Below, piece by piece: positions 24,401 through 34,839 of a stretch of 64,000 nt of DNA. The DNA comes from Asterias rubens (Eukaryota; Echinodermata; Asteroidea; Forcipulatida; Asteriidae). Position 1 is the first letter of the stretch; every line of letters begins with the position of its first letter. Both the position numbers and the translations under genes were made by a program. Location: contig NC_047065.1 in NCBI RefSeq assembly GCF_902459465.1, forward strand, positions 18,990,204-19,054,203, given 5' to 3'. The notes below the pieces were generated by a model. That model was not told the DNA's origin, did not search any database, and saw nothing but the letters and a program-made list of their open reading frames with translations.

Positions 24401-27400
24401 GATGCCAGATTAAACTTAAATATAATATTTGATCTGCTAGCATCCTCTTGCTTTCTCAGCAAACATTTGTCGAGGTATTTAGTTTCTGTAACCGAGAAGA
24501 TGCAACTGGGTGAAGATGGTAATGAAAGCATAGGTCTTAATGTTAACATGATGTTGAAAGTACTGAGTGTATACTTGCAGCATAAACCAAATGGTTATGG
24601 AGAGATGGCAGTAGTATTGATTCTTCTTGATAAGTTGACGTCGTCACCAGCATTTGTTAGTCAGGCTTATTTGATGATTGAGGTGCAGAAACTAAAAGAA
24701 AGTTTTCATATCCTGGAAGAGTCTCAGCAAACCAAGCAAACAGTGAAGGTTAAACCACCACCAAACAACTTCAGAGATATTCCAATCTTCCCCGACAGCT
24801 CAGAAATTAGGACACCGACGCAGCCATTCCTACGAAAGAACATCATTCATGGAAGATATCAAGACGTGGAGCATTATCTTGATGTGCAGTTCAGGTTGCT
24901 GAGAGAGGACTTTGTGGCACCGCTACGGGAAGGTATCATAGAGTTTCTCTCTGTGACAAACAGTCGCCATCAAGATATTCGGGTGTACCGCAATGTCACT
25001 ATTCAAAGTAAGAAGATGGGGAGACGTAGTCTTCAGTACACCGTGAAGTTGGACGTCAACGGTCTCAAACAGATTAACTGGGGAAAGCGTTTCCTATATG
25101 GTTCATTTGTCTGCCTTACACAAGACAAGTTCCAGCACATCATCTGTGCGTCTGTGGCAGATAGGAACGAAAAGGACTTGAAAAAAGGTCTTGTTGATGT
25201 TTGTTTTCTTACCGAGTGTAGTAGCACGCCTACAGGTACCTTTGTCATGGTTGAATCAGTTGCTTTCTTTGAACCCTATCGACACGTCTTACTAGGGCTA
25301 CAACGAATGATCAGCGACGATTTCCCCTTTGAAAGGTACATCGTGAATGTTTTCTCTTTTGTTAGAACACCCAAGTATCTGAGTGGAGAGTGCTCTGATG
25401 TGTATGACCTACGATCATTGGTTGTTGAAACTGATCAGGTCTTTGAAGATGAGGGTCTGACTGAAACCTTCGTAAATGCAACCTGTGTTTCGATTTTAGA
25501 TCCACAAAGTTGGCCGACTGCAGAGGCCTTACATCTTGATGAGTCACAGAAGGCAGCTGTGCAGGCAGCATTGACGAAGGAGTTTGCCATCATCCAAGGT
25601 CCACCAGGAACGGGGAAGACTTACATTGGTCTCAAAATCATCGAATTACTTCTGTACAATTTACTTACGACAACAGATGCATCTCCGATTCTTGTGGTGT
25701 GCTACACGAACCATGCTCTCGACCAGTTTTTGGAGGGAGTTCTACGTTTTGGTGAGAGGAATCTGGTTCGTGTTGGACGCCAAAGCAAAAGTGAAGTGCT
25801 TAAATCTTTTAAGTTTTCGTCTCTCAAAAAACAGCTTGGAAGACATCACCCTATGAAGGACATACAGAAAGAAAAAGAACTCAGGGCAATCACATCGAGG
25901 CTACAATATACACTTTTAAGTGTAGCTTTTGCTAAAACTGTCGTATATAAAGCAGAGACACTACAACCATTCATGACTGATGACACACAAAGAACACTTT
26001 TTGAAAAATTCAAGACTGAGAAGGATCCAACAGCAAACCTTCTGAACTGGCTGTTTGTAGTTGATATCGAAGGTGAAACAGATCGACCAGATTGTTTAGA
26101 TTCAAATCAAGACCAGGATAAGTTTATAGACGTAGAAGATGAAAGCAATCGGATACAGCAAGAACGCCAAGCCGAGGACGAAGCCGGCTTCAGTTTTTTT
26201 GACGCGCAACGTAAGCAACAGGAACATTCCGTTTTAAGACGAAATGCAGCATACAGCAGTGAATGCGAAAAGCGATGTGGTAATTCAGGATATAATCTTC
26301 AGGAAGAACTTCAGAAGGATGACATGATGTCTGAAACAGAAGTTTCTAGAGTCACAAATGTGTGGAGTCTGACGTTAAGCGACCGTTGGCGGCTTTACCG
26401 ACTCTGGGTGAACAGGTACATTGAGGAGCAGGAGGAGTTGCTCTCGAAATATCGCAGGAGTTATGACAGCCTTTCAAAGGAAGTTGAAACTATAAATGCA
26501 AGCGTCGATTTAGAAGTTCTCTCAAAAGCAAGGGTAATTGGAATGACGACAACAGGTGCGGCCAGATGTCAGTCGATGTTGCAGCTTCTTGGTCCCCGTA
26601 TCGTGATAGTGGAAGAGGCTGCTGAAGTTCTTGAAGCTCATATCATCACCACCCTGACTGCAAAGTGTCAGCATCTCATTATGATTGGAGATCATCAGCA
26701 GTTGAAGCCAAACCCAACAGTCTATCGCCTGGCTAAGGTCTTCAAAATGGATACCTCTTTGTTTGAACGGATGATCAACAATGGCGTACCTTGTCAAACA
26801 CTAACCCATCAGCATCGTATGCGTCCTGAAATCTCAAAACTCATGAAGAAACATTTTTATAAGAATCTTCATGACGATGAGTCAGTGAAGGGTTTCGATG
26901 ACATCAAAGGAGTGGCACATAACATGTTTTTCATTGATCATACTAAGCTTGAAGATGGATCAGGCGATGACAACAAAACCAAATCCAACCATCATGAGGC
27001 TGAGGTCCTTGTCGAGTTGTGTAGGTACTTGTTGCATCAAGGATACCGGCCCAAACAGATTACCATTCTAACCACGTACTTGGGTCAACTCTCCACCTTC
27101 AAGAAACTTATGGATAAAGAGACCTTTGAGGGAGTTCGGGTGTCTGTGGTTGACAATTTCCAGGGAGAAGAAAATGACATCATACTTTTGTCTTTGGTTC
27201 GAAGCAACAAAGAGGGCTCCATTGGGTTCCTGAAGACTTCGAACCGTGTATGTGTGGCCTTGTCTAGAGCTCGCATGGGTTTCTATTGCATAGGTAACGG
27301 CACCATCTTGAAGAAAACACAGATCTGGCAGGATATCATTGGCACTCTTGAAGCTGAGAATCAAGTTGGTTCGACACTGCAGCTTGTCTGTCAAAATCAC

Positions 27401-29122
27401 CCTGGCACAGTGGCTGAAGTTGCCTCAGCGGAAGACTTCAGATTCAAGGTTCCGCTGGGAGGTTGCGGGAGGCCGTGTGAGTTCACGCTTGCGTGTGGCC
27501 ACCGTTGTGAATCATCCTGCCACCCGTACGACTGTGATCATACCACGTACAAGTGCAGAGTTCGATGCACACAGTTATGCAAAAGGGGCGAACATTCTCG
27601 TAACATTGAATGCTTTGAATCTGACAACCCCTGTAAAGAGATGGTGTTGAAGTTAACACCCAAGTGCGGTCATGAATCACAAGTAATGTGTGACGATTTT
27701 GAGTCGGCCGATTGCACCGTTCCATGTACTAAGAAAATCACATGTGGACATTCATGTACAAACCTATGTTGGCAAGAGTGCACATTAGCATCATCATGTA
27801 CAGTAAAGGTTACGAGAACCTTAAGACAATGTCGTCATAAATTTGTCACGGAATGCTCCGGAAAAAAATATTTGGCAGAATGTCCTCATGAATGTGACAA
27901 AATATTGAGCTGTGGACACAAATGTCCAAACAAATGCGGCAAGTCGTGTCCAAAAACAAAGCGGGATATAGTAGGCTGGCGTGTATCTGAGTACAAGAAT
28001 TGCAATGATTTCTGCACAGAAAGGTGTGGAGATCAATTATCTTGTGGACATACATGTCCTAATAAATGTGGCGAACCATGTCCAAAAGCAGAAGTTGATC
28101 CAAACTTTGGGGAATATCTTGAGCTTGAAGATTACCAGATTCCACTTATATGTACAGTCATGGTGAGCAAGAGGCTTCCTAGGTGTGGTCACACTGTTAT
28201 TGAGGAGTGTTACCGGGATGTGAATTTGAGATCTTGCACAGTGATTTGTAACAAGGAGTTGCCGTGTGGTCATCGATGTAGTCTGACATGCAGCGAACCA
28301 TGTACATGCTTACTAAGTGTCAAGAAGACGCTACAACCTTGTGGCCATTCTTTCCAGATTCCCTGCAACAAGACGGACGATCTTAACAAATGTACCAAGA
28401 AATGTCCGAAGTTATTAACATGTGGGCATCGGTGTCCTAATAACTGTGGAGATCCATGCCCAGGAGGAGCTGACCATAACCCAAGCTCAGCTCAAATTAA
28501 CAATGTAGTAGCAATTGTTTGTCAGCGTTCGGTAATGAAGAAACTACCTGGATGTGGCCACAGTTTGGCCTTGCCTTGTTTCAAAGACGTCGAGTCAGTT
28601 GCATGCTTAGAAAAGTGCACTGAAATTCTACCATGTAAACACAATTGCCCCAACAGGTGCGGCGAGCCATGCCCAACAACTACCGATGAGGGTGACGATT
28701 ACAGTTTGTCTGACAACAGACAACCCTTTGCAATGAAATGCCAAGAAGGTGTCACCAAAAAGCTAGTTTGTGGCCACATCGTAAGAATGCCATGCTTTCA
28801 GAACAACAAATTGCTGTTATGCCCCAAACCCTGTGAGAACATTCTGTCATGTGGTCACCGATGCTCCAGAAAATGCGGCGAGGCGTGTCTTAGTGGAGGT
28901 CACCATGCAGAGTCGGAGAGCGAAAACGAAGGGGAGACACTCTGTTCTGGTGCGGATGCTGAGGTAGAACTGCCATCGTGGAAATGCCAAGAGTCTGTCT
29001 ACAAAATGTTACCTAAATGTGGTCATTTTGTAAAACTGCCATGCTGCAAAAAAGCAACAACTGCGATATGTCCAGAAAGTTGCCAAAGGGTTTTTCCTTG
29101 TGGTCACAAGTGCCCCAAATAG
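21471..29122 (+). CDS. ZNFX1-like helicase, lineage-specific copy (gene 2), ends at in-frame TAG
   Basis: The CDS joins 21471-21997 and 24112-29122 (1845 aa to the TAG). The ATG at 21471 lies 4 nt after the acceptor. The donor GG|GTAAGT at 21998 and acceptor TTTACAG at 24110-24111 join in phase 2, completing a Gly codon. Exon 1 is disordered with three RTSSRGRGAA-like repeats and a GARPKEGRHSWRR motif. The body has 'RWRRNQSD', a helical N-domain, GPPGTGKT at 672-679, an acidic linker, VEEAAE at 1009-1014 and NRVCVALSRAR at 1220-1230, so the helicase core is intact. A long run of NFX1-type fingers (CGHxCxxxCGxxC) follows. The frame stops inside a finger (CGHKCPK-stop-CGE) and continues unbroken for 348 further codons. 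It may be a truncated protein, a pseudogene, readthrough, a polymorphism or a base error. Confidence 0.8.
22027..22255. repeat. Family-A MITE, left half only
   Basis: It is the same left half as at 16032-16267. Its right half is missing because the following family-B element joins directly to the flank of what was a second B copy. Confidence 0.75.
22256..22646. mobile_element. Family-B MITE, recombinant
   Basis: Most of it matches the B copy at 16268-16664 ('aaatgcgtttcataac', 'ggtttcaaacac'). Its right flank ('AAGCTCAGTGGGTTATTAG') matches the flank of the other copy at 16885-17278. TTAA borders are kept. Confidence 0.8.
22695..23075. mobile_element. Family-C MITE, full length
   Basis: TTAA lies at both ends. 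'AAAGGGTTTGGGTACTTTTT' opens it and a matching inverted end 'AAAAAGTACATATATCCTTT' closes it. 'AAACTTACACCGTTTGAAG' pairs with 'TTCAAACGGTGTAAGTTT'. The centre is palindromic. Confidence 0.8.
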
Positions 29123-30169
29123 TGCGGAGAAGTGTGTCTGACTCCAGAAGAATGCAAAGCAGTGGTTAAGAAGAGCCTTCCGCTTTGTGGCCACGTTGTT
29201 GAAACTTGGTGTCAAAGGAACATCGACTTAATTAAGTGCACAGAAGACTGTGAAAAGGTGTTACCCTGTGGTCATGTATGTTCCAACACCTGCAGCAGGC
29301 CTTGCAAAGCTGAATGTTCAGAACCATGCAGCCATCGACTACGTCGATGTGGTCATAGATGTCCTGGTGAATGCGGTGTTTGCTTAGCATCTTCATATCA
29401 CGAGCTATGTGACAGTAAATGTGAGAAACCGCTCATCTGCGGCCACATCTGCAAAAGTGCATGCGGAAAATGTTCAGAGGACTGCGATGATTGTGAACCT
29501 AGCTCTACGACGAAAGAGAGTCTCGATACGGGCTCATCATCAGCGGATGCCGAGGACTTTCAACAGTGCAGACATAACACTAAAAAGAGTCAACTTTTCC
29601 CACATGCCTGTACCTTACCTTGCAGTAAAAAATTGCAGACACGTGCGCACAACTGCAATCATTTTTGTATTGGTGTCTGCAACGAGCCATGCCCTCCATT
29701 TTGTTTAACTTGCAACAAAAATAAAGTAGTTGCATCTTTACCCCAGCAAACTTGTCGTCGAGGTGACACGTTCATCTACCTCCCAGACTGCAACCACCTC
29801 TGTGAGACACGGTTTCTCGACAAAATGATGGCAGGTTTCAGAAGTTCATCTGACTGCGTTCAGGTACGTTCTCCAACATGTCCCAAATGTGACCGGCCAA
29901 TACGCAAGTGTCAGCGATATCAAGACTTACTTAAGGTTATCGATGAGTCAATTGACTCGGCGAGAAAACAAGACGCAAGAAGTAAACCGAGGAACACCAC
30001 TCGTGACGTCAGCAGATCCGCCATTGTTGTCGGAAGTTGGATGAGATGTCCAAAAAGTCACGTGTTCAATCACAAACGGACTACAAGCTCGCATGACAAC
30101 AGAGACAACAAAATTGTACTTTGTCAAATGTGTAGGCAACTTTTTTCTAACATCTCACCCAGTACTTAG
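29123..30169 (+). pseudogene. C-terminal continuation of gene 2 beyond the TAG
   Basis: It is in the same reading frame as 24112-29122. It carries at least four more finger repeats ('CEKVLPCGHVCSNTC', 'CEKPLICGHICKSAC'), the post-array block 'FIYLPDCNHLCETRFLD' with a CPKC finger, and a diverged RZ-type ending (C2155, H2159, C2180, C2183 if read through). All parts match gene 3's C-terminus and the order seen in gene 1, so this is the true end of the ancestral protein. Without readthrough it is untranslated. With readthrough the protein would have about 2194 codons. Confidence 0.75.
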
Positions 30170-31276
30170 ATTTTGCAACGTGACTGGTTCAGAGCGGGTC
30201 ACACGAGGTCTTCCATACCCCTTCCACGTGACGTCACACACATAAAAAGCGCCCTCACTGGGATCAAAGGAGGCAAATGATTTGAAGATAGCTGTGCGTA
30301 CAAAAATGTGCGCATTTTACAAGGGTCACATTGTTACTAGAAAGCAGCGCGAGCGTGACACACTCTACCATTAGCAACTAATGGACAGTACTAAACCCGC
30401 AGCAACCAATCATTTACTGCTTTTATACTCGTGCTCTTTTATAACAAATTGCAGCACTCGAAACAGCAAAAAAATACACGATTAACATAGATAGGGGTCA
30501 ATAAATAAAACAAATTTTACAACAGAAGCGCAACTTGCGCCTATCCTGGCCGCTTTTTGGGGAATCCAAACATACAAATAGGACTCGACTCTAAAAAATA
30601 ATGTTCAATATTATGTTGGACGACAACAATATTGATCGTTGCTGAAATTCACAAAAATACTTTCAATCAATAAGGACAAGTTCAATTAAACAAATTTTGA
30701 TTGTGTAGGAAAATCCCTGTTACGTCATCACTAATGTGACGCTTTGTTCAGCGAGGAGCTATAACAAAGAAAACCTCCACACACGACGTCAAAGTACTAG
30801 TTAATTTGTCATTATGACGTACGCCGTCAACGGCAGTATAGTGTTCCTAGTTTTCAAAACGTTTAGGGTGGGCTTGATTTTTTAATCGATAGTTACTACA
30901 GTTTCAAAAGTGTACAAATATCTTACTTATCTCAAATAATAAACAAACGTATTATAAACAAGTCTAAATAGCATGCCAGTTATTATTATTACTATTTTTT
31001 TTTTGCTCAGACAATTTAACGTTTCACTTGTATTCACACTTTCATCCGCAAGTTTCTGAAATGTACAGTGTATACAAAACAAAACTTTAGTCTCAATCAC
31101 CACCTTTTTGGATTTTGTGTACACAGGTCTAGTACACTTAGAATTTGATGGCCCTACTTCGTAGTGTTGTTTTAATATCTACAACACAAGGGATATATTG
31201 TCAAGACAATAATTATTGACAACATTGAAGGCACCGGGAAATATAGTTTAAATTTTTTCAAACATAGAGTATTATG
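30170..31276. other. Intergenic DNA downstream of gene 2
   Basis: AT-rich, no gene recognised. 'CACGTGACGTCAC' near 30226 is a short palindromic box of unknown meaning. Confidence 0.5.
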
Positions 31277-31663
31277 TTAAAGGCAGTTGACACTATTGGT
31301 AATTGTCAAAGATTAGCTTTCACAGTTGGTGCATCTCAACATATGTATAAAATAACAAACCTGTGAAAATTTGAGCTCAATCGGTCATCGAAGTTGCGAG
31401 ATAATAATGAAAGGAAAAAACACCCCTGTCACACTAAGTTGTGTGCGTTCAGATGGTTGATTTCGAGACCCCAAGTTCTAAACCTGAGGTCTCGATATCA
31501 AATTCGTGGAAAATTACTTCTTTCTCGAAAACTATGGCACTTCAGAGGGAGCCGTTTCTCACAATGTTTTATACCATCAACTTCTCCCCATTACTCGTCA
31601 CCAAGAAAGGTTCTATGCCAATAATTATTTTGAGTAATTACCAATAGTGTCCACTGCCTTTAA
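31277..31663. repeat. Family-A MITE, full length
   Basis: TTAA is present at both ends, termini are 'AAAGGCAGTTGACACTATTGG' and 'CAATAGTGTCCACTGCCTTT', and the central palindrome 'TTTCGAGACC'/'GGTCTCGATA' is kept. It is one of the best preserved copies here. Confidence 0.85.
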
Positions 31664-31759
31664 GTCACACTAAAACGACTTTTTAGTAATTGTTTGTAAC
31701 GATTTATATGTTTAAAAACTAGAAAGTTGTTTGAGTGGTTGATTCCTCCTATACCGCTT

Positions 31760-32046
31760 AAGTGACGTCAATTGAGGCAGACTTTGCCTTCATGCGTAGA
31801 GTAAACACACGTGCAAAGTACATGCACATCCAAGTCGTGAGTTTTTTTTTTCTTCTTCTTGCATTTTCCGGCAACGCCGACCAAATGTATTGCTGCTGGA
31901 TGCAGCAAACCAACTAAAGGTGTGGTCAGTCTGCATGGCTGGTCAGACTCACAATAGCAACAGTGCCCAGTGGTCCGGTCCGACGTCTTTTTCAGTGCTG
32001 TGCAGCATTTTCTCTTCAAATATCGCGCCTCGATTGACGTCACAAA
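31760..32046. mobile_element. Short element with TGACGTCAAT termini and a THAP-like remnant
   Basis: 'AGTGACGTCAATTGAGGC' on the left and 'GCGCCTCGATTGACGTCAC' on the right are inverted ends. On the plus strand near 31878-31940 a frame reads 'CIAAGCSKPTKGVVSLHGW', resembling the start of a THAP zinc finger, then hits a stop. It is probably a decayed non-autonomous derivative of a THAP transposon. Confidence 0.4.
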
Positions 32047-32273
32047 CAGCGCCGTCTCGGGTCGGGCCTGTTCTTAAATTTGTAAATAAGATAATAACTA
32101 ATTTTGTAGAACCTTCGTTAACTGTTTATTCACATTCCACTCATCAAAACACATATATTAGTGACAAAAGCTTTATTTTGACAAAATACCACTTCCAGGT
32201 GACTTGAAGCTTGAAAATGATTGTACCCAACAAGTATACAAATATTGTGTTCGAAGGCATTCAGATCGTTTAC

Positions 32274-32344
32274 TTAAAGGCACTGGGCACGTTTGGTAAT
32301 AAGTGTCAAATACCAGTATTCTCACTTGGTGGGCATACCCAAAC
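32274..32344. repeat. Family-A MITE, left fragment
   Basis: 'TTAAAGGCACTGGGCACG' followed by the 'ctcacttggtgg' block; the rest is lost at the junction with a family-B remnant. Confidence 0.65.
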
Positions 32345-32488
32345 TTAAAGGGACACGTTGTCCTGGATCGGGCGAGTTGGTCTATAAAACATCTTTCTCA
32401 TTCTAACCATATGCATTTCATGACAAACGGTTTTCAAATTACTTTTCATAGACCAACTCGCCCGATCGAAGACAACGTGAACCTTTAA
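32345..32488. mobile_element. Family-B MITE, internally deleted
   Basis: Only the outer arms remain ('AAAGGGACACGTTGTCC' and 'GACAACGTGAACCTTT'), giving a 144-bp hairpin with TTAA borders. Confidence 0.75.
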
Positions 32489-33009
32489 GCATAAATAACA
32501 AACTGATTGTTATGAACATTCGAATTAAGAGCGAGTTTAATATTTTGGGTATTAAAATCGGTCACAGCTCTGAGTGCTGATTTCATAATAACTAATGAAT
32601 TAAGACTTATAGTAAAGAAGTTTATCTCTTTGATACGTAATTGTAGAGTGATGTTAGCATTATGAGATACTCCTGCCTTGCTTGAACGTTGTTATTTTGT
32701 TTTTATAGTCTTAAACAATTATTAGATTTAATTGTGGCTCGAATAAGGAACGGCAGTTGGTGAATGGATCATGCATGGGAAGATCTTTCATTTTACTGAT
32801 CAGTTTTAATTTTGCGAGAAGTGGTTTTGTTTTGTTAATGTACGTATAGTTTCTGTGACTTCTGATTGTTACACACAGACGTGCCTATATATGGCAAGCA
32901 TGTACAGAGAGGATTTTCCCCTTTTTCTTTTACAAGAGACTCAATGATTTTGTATGTTAATACAAAATGTAGCACTAGTTTCATTTTCATAGAGAGTTTT
33001 GCGTTTTGA
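32489..33009. other. AT-rich intergenic DNA before the gap
   Basis: No gene, RNA or repeat recognised. Confidence 0.5.
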
Positions 33010-33509
33010 NNNNNNNNNNNNNNNNNNNNNNNNNNNNNNNNNNNNNNNNNNNNNNNNNNNNNNNNNNNNNNNNNNNNNNNNNNNNNNNNNNNNNNNNNNN
33101 NNNNNNNNNNNNNNNNNNNNNNNNNNNNNNNNNNNNNNNNNNNNNNNNNNNNNNNNNNNNNNNNNNNNNNNNNNNNNNNNNNNNNNNNNNNNNNNNNNNN
33201 NNNNNNNNNNNNNNNNNNNNNNNNNNNNNNNNNNNNNNNNNNNNNNNNNNNNNNNNNNNNNNNNNNNNNNNNNNNNNNNNNNNNNNNNNNNNNNNNNNNN
33301 NNNNNNNNNNNNNNNNNNNNNNNNNNNNNNNNNNNNNNNNNNNNNNNNNNNNNNNNNNNNNNNNNNNNNNNNNNNNNNNNNNNNNNNNNNNNNNNNNNNN
33401 NNNNNNNNNNNNNNNNNNNNNNNNNNNNNNNNNNNNNNNNNNNNNNNNNNNNNNNNNNNNNNNNNNNNNNNNNNNNNNNNNNNNNNNNNNNNNNNNNNNN
33501 NNNNNNNNN
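33010..33509. other. Assembly gap of exactly 500 N
   Basis: The round length marks a scaffold gap of unknown true size. It removes the left end of the family-A copy that resumes at 33510 and could hide further sequence between genes 2 and 3. Confidence 0.98.
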
Positions 33510-33884
33510 ATTCGATTTGGTATGTCAAAGATCAGTCTTCTCAATTGGTGTATCTCAACAGCATGCATAAAATAACAAACCTGTGAAATTTTGAGCTCTA
33601 TTGGTCGTCGAAGTTGCGAGATAATAATGAAAGAAAAAAACACCCTTGTCACACGAAGTTGTGTGCGTTAAGATGGTTGATTTCGAGACCTCAAATTCTA
33701 AATCTGAGGTCTCAAAATCAAATTCGTTGAAAATTACTTCTTTCTCGAAAACTGTGGCACTTCAGAGGGAGCCGTTTCTCACAATGTTTTTTACCATCAA
33801 CTTCTCCCCATTACCCGTCACCAAGTAAGGTTTTAGGCTAATAATTTTTTTGAGCTAATTACCACTAGTGTCCACTGCCTTTAA
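33510..33884. repeat. Family-A MITE, left end lost in the gap
   Basis: It contains the standard 'atctcaacagcatgcat', 'tttcgagacc' and 'gagggagccgtttctcac' blocks and ends 'AGTGTCCACTGCCTTTAA'. Confidence 0.8.
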
Positions 33885-34481
33885 GGTTTACAAAAAGCAT
33901 CAACTTTTACATGACTAGTATTGGAATGTCAAACTATCTTTTTCTATCAAAAGAAAATGAAATACACTGTATATACGAAGCTATTTCCGAAGGTATTAGT
34001 TTTCTCTTTAAACAGTTCAGTAGACTAAAGGGTAATCTTTTTGATGTTGTGTTAAAGAAACTATAAGAAATTTCCTTGTTTTGTAAACAAATAATGCAAA
34101 AGTTTCACCTATAACTTCTCGATACAAGTTCTTGTATTGTATAATACCTGTTTTTGCAAAGTGATCTTACGATGAAAAGCCAATGTAAAAATAACATTCA
34201 TTACATAATGACCATGATCTTCGTTGTACAACCATACCACGCGTTACCTTAACAGTGCGAATAGTGCCCCACTCTCTATTTTCGCATTGAGTGTTGCTCC
34301 AATAAGAGCTATCAATTACCTTTAAATCAAGATGAAGGCTAACCTTGAATAAGTACGTATACGATCACGTGACCATCACGTGACCCATCACAGATCCATT
34401 ATTTGAACCAATTACGTAAATCTTAACTATAGAAAAAAGCTCAAGATCTGAGCTAAATAACAACATAAAATCATCCTTCAT
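33885..34481. other. AT-rich intergenic DNA
   Basis: No gene recognised. A short direct repeat 'cacgtgacc(c)atca' lies near 34365-34390. Confidence 0.45.
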
Positions 34482-34665
34482 AGACCTTATTCACTTGACG
34501 TCATTTCAGTAGACTGCCCTCGCCTATAGAGGTCAAAAGGAGGTTGTTCATTGGCCAATTCTGTGCGCCGCGCGTACACATCTGTGCGTTTCGATTGTTT
34601 CGCCACCGTTTTACCTCTAAAATGGCGGCTGGATGACGTCAATGCATAAGGTCTATTGATGAGTT
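34482..34665. mobile_element. MITE with ATAGACCTTAT termini
   Basis: 'ATAGACCTTATTCACTTGACG' at the left pairs with 'GACGTCAATGCATAAGGTCTAT' shortened at the right. It is about 180 bp with no ORF and lies about 175 bp beyond the 3' end of gene 3. Confidence 0.6.
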
Positions 34666-34839
34666 AAATCTAAATAAATGCAATAGTGAGAAAGAAAGTA
34701 TACGCCACGAATAGTAACCCAATGTTTCCAAATCTCCGATATTTAGCGTTTGATTTGTTACTGAGAACTTCCTAAATACAGTCCTGCCATTCCACTGAGG
34801 CTTTAAAACATCTGCTTCCCATGGTGTCGGTATTCGTTC

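Noticed and set aside
29120-29122. Recoding of the stop as a special amino acid
   Set aside because: The codon is TAG, not the TGA used for selenocysteine, and no readthrough motif follows.
27981-29215. Many overlapping open frames opposite to or out of phase with gene 2, and similar ones over genes 1, 3 and 4
   Set aside because: They are shadows of the long coding exons. Their cysteine-rich or repetitive look comes from the finger codons in the real frame.
32941-33652. Open frames of about 190-220 codons on both strands
   Set aside because: They consist almost entirely of unknown residues translated from the 500-N gap.
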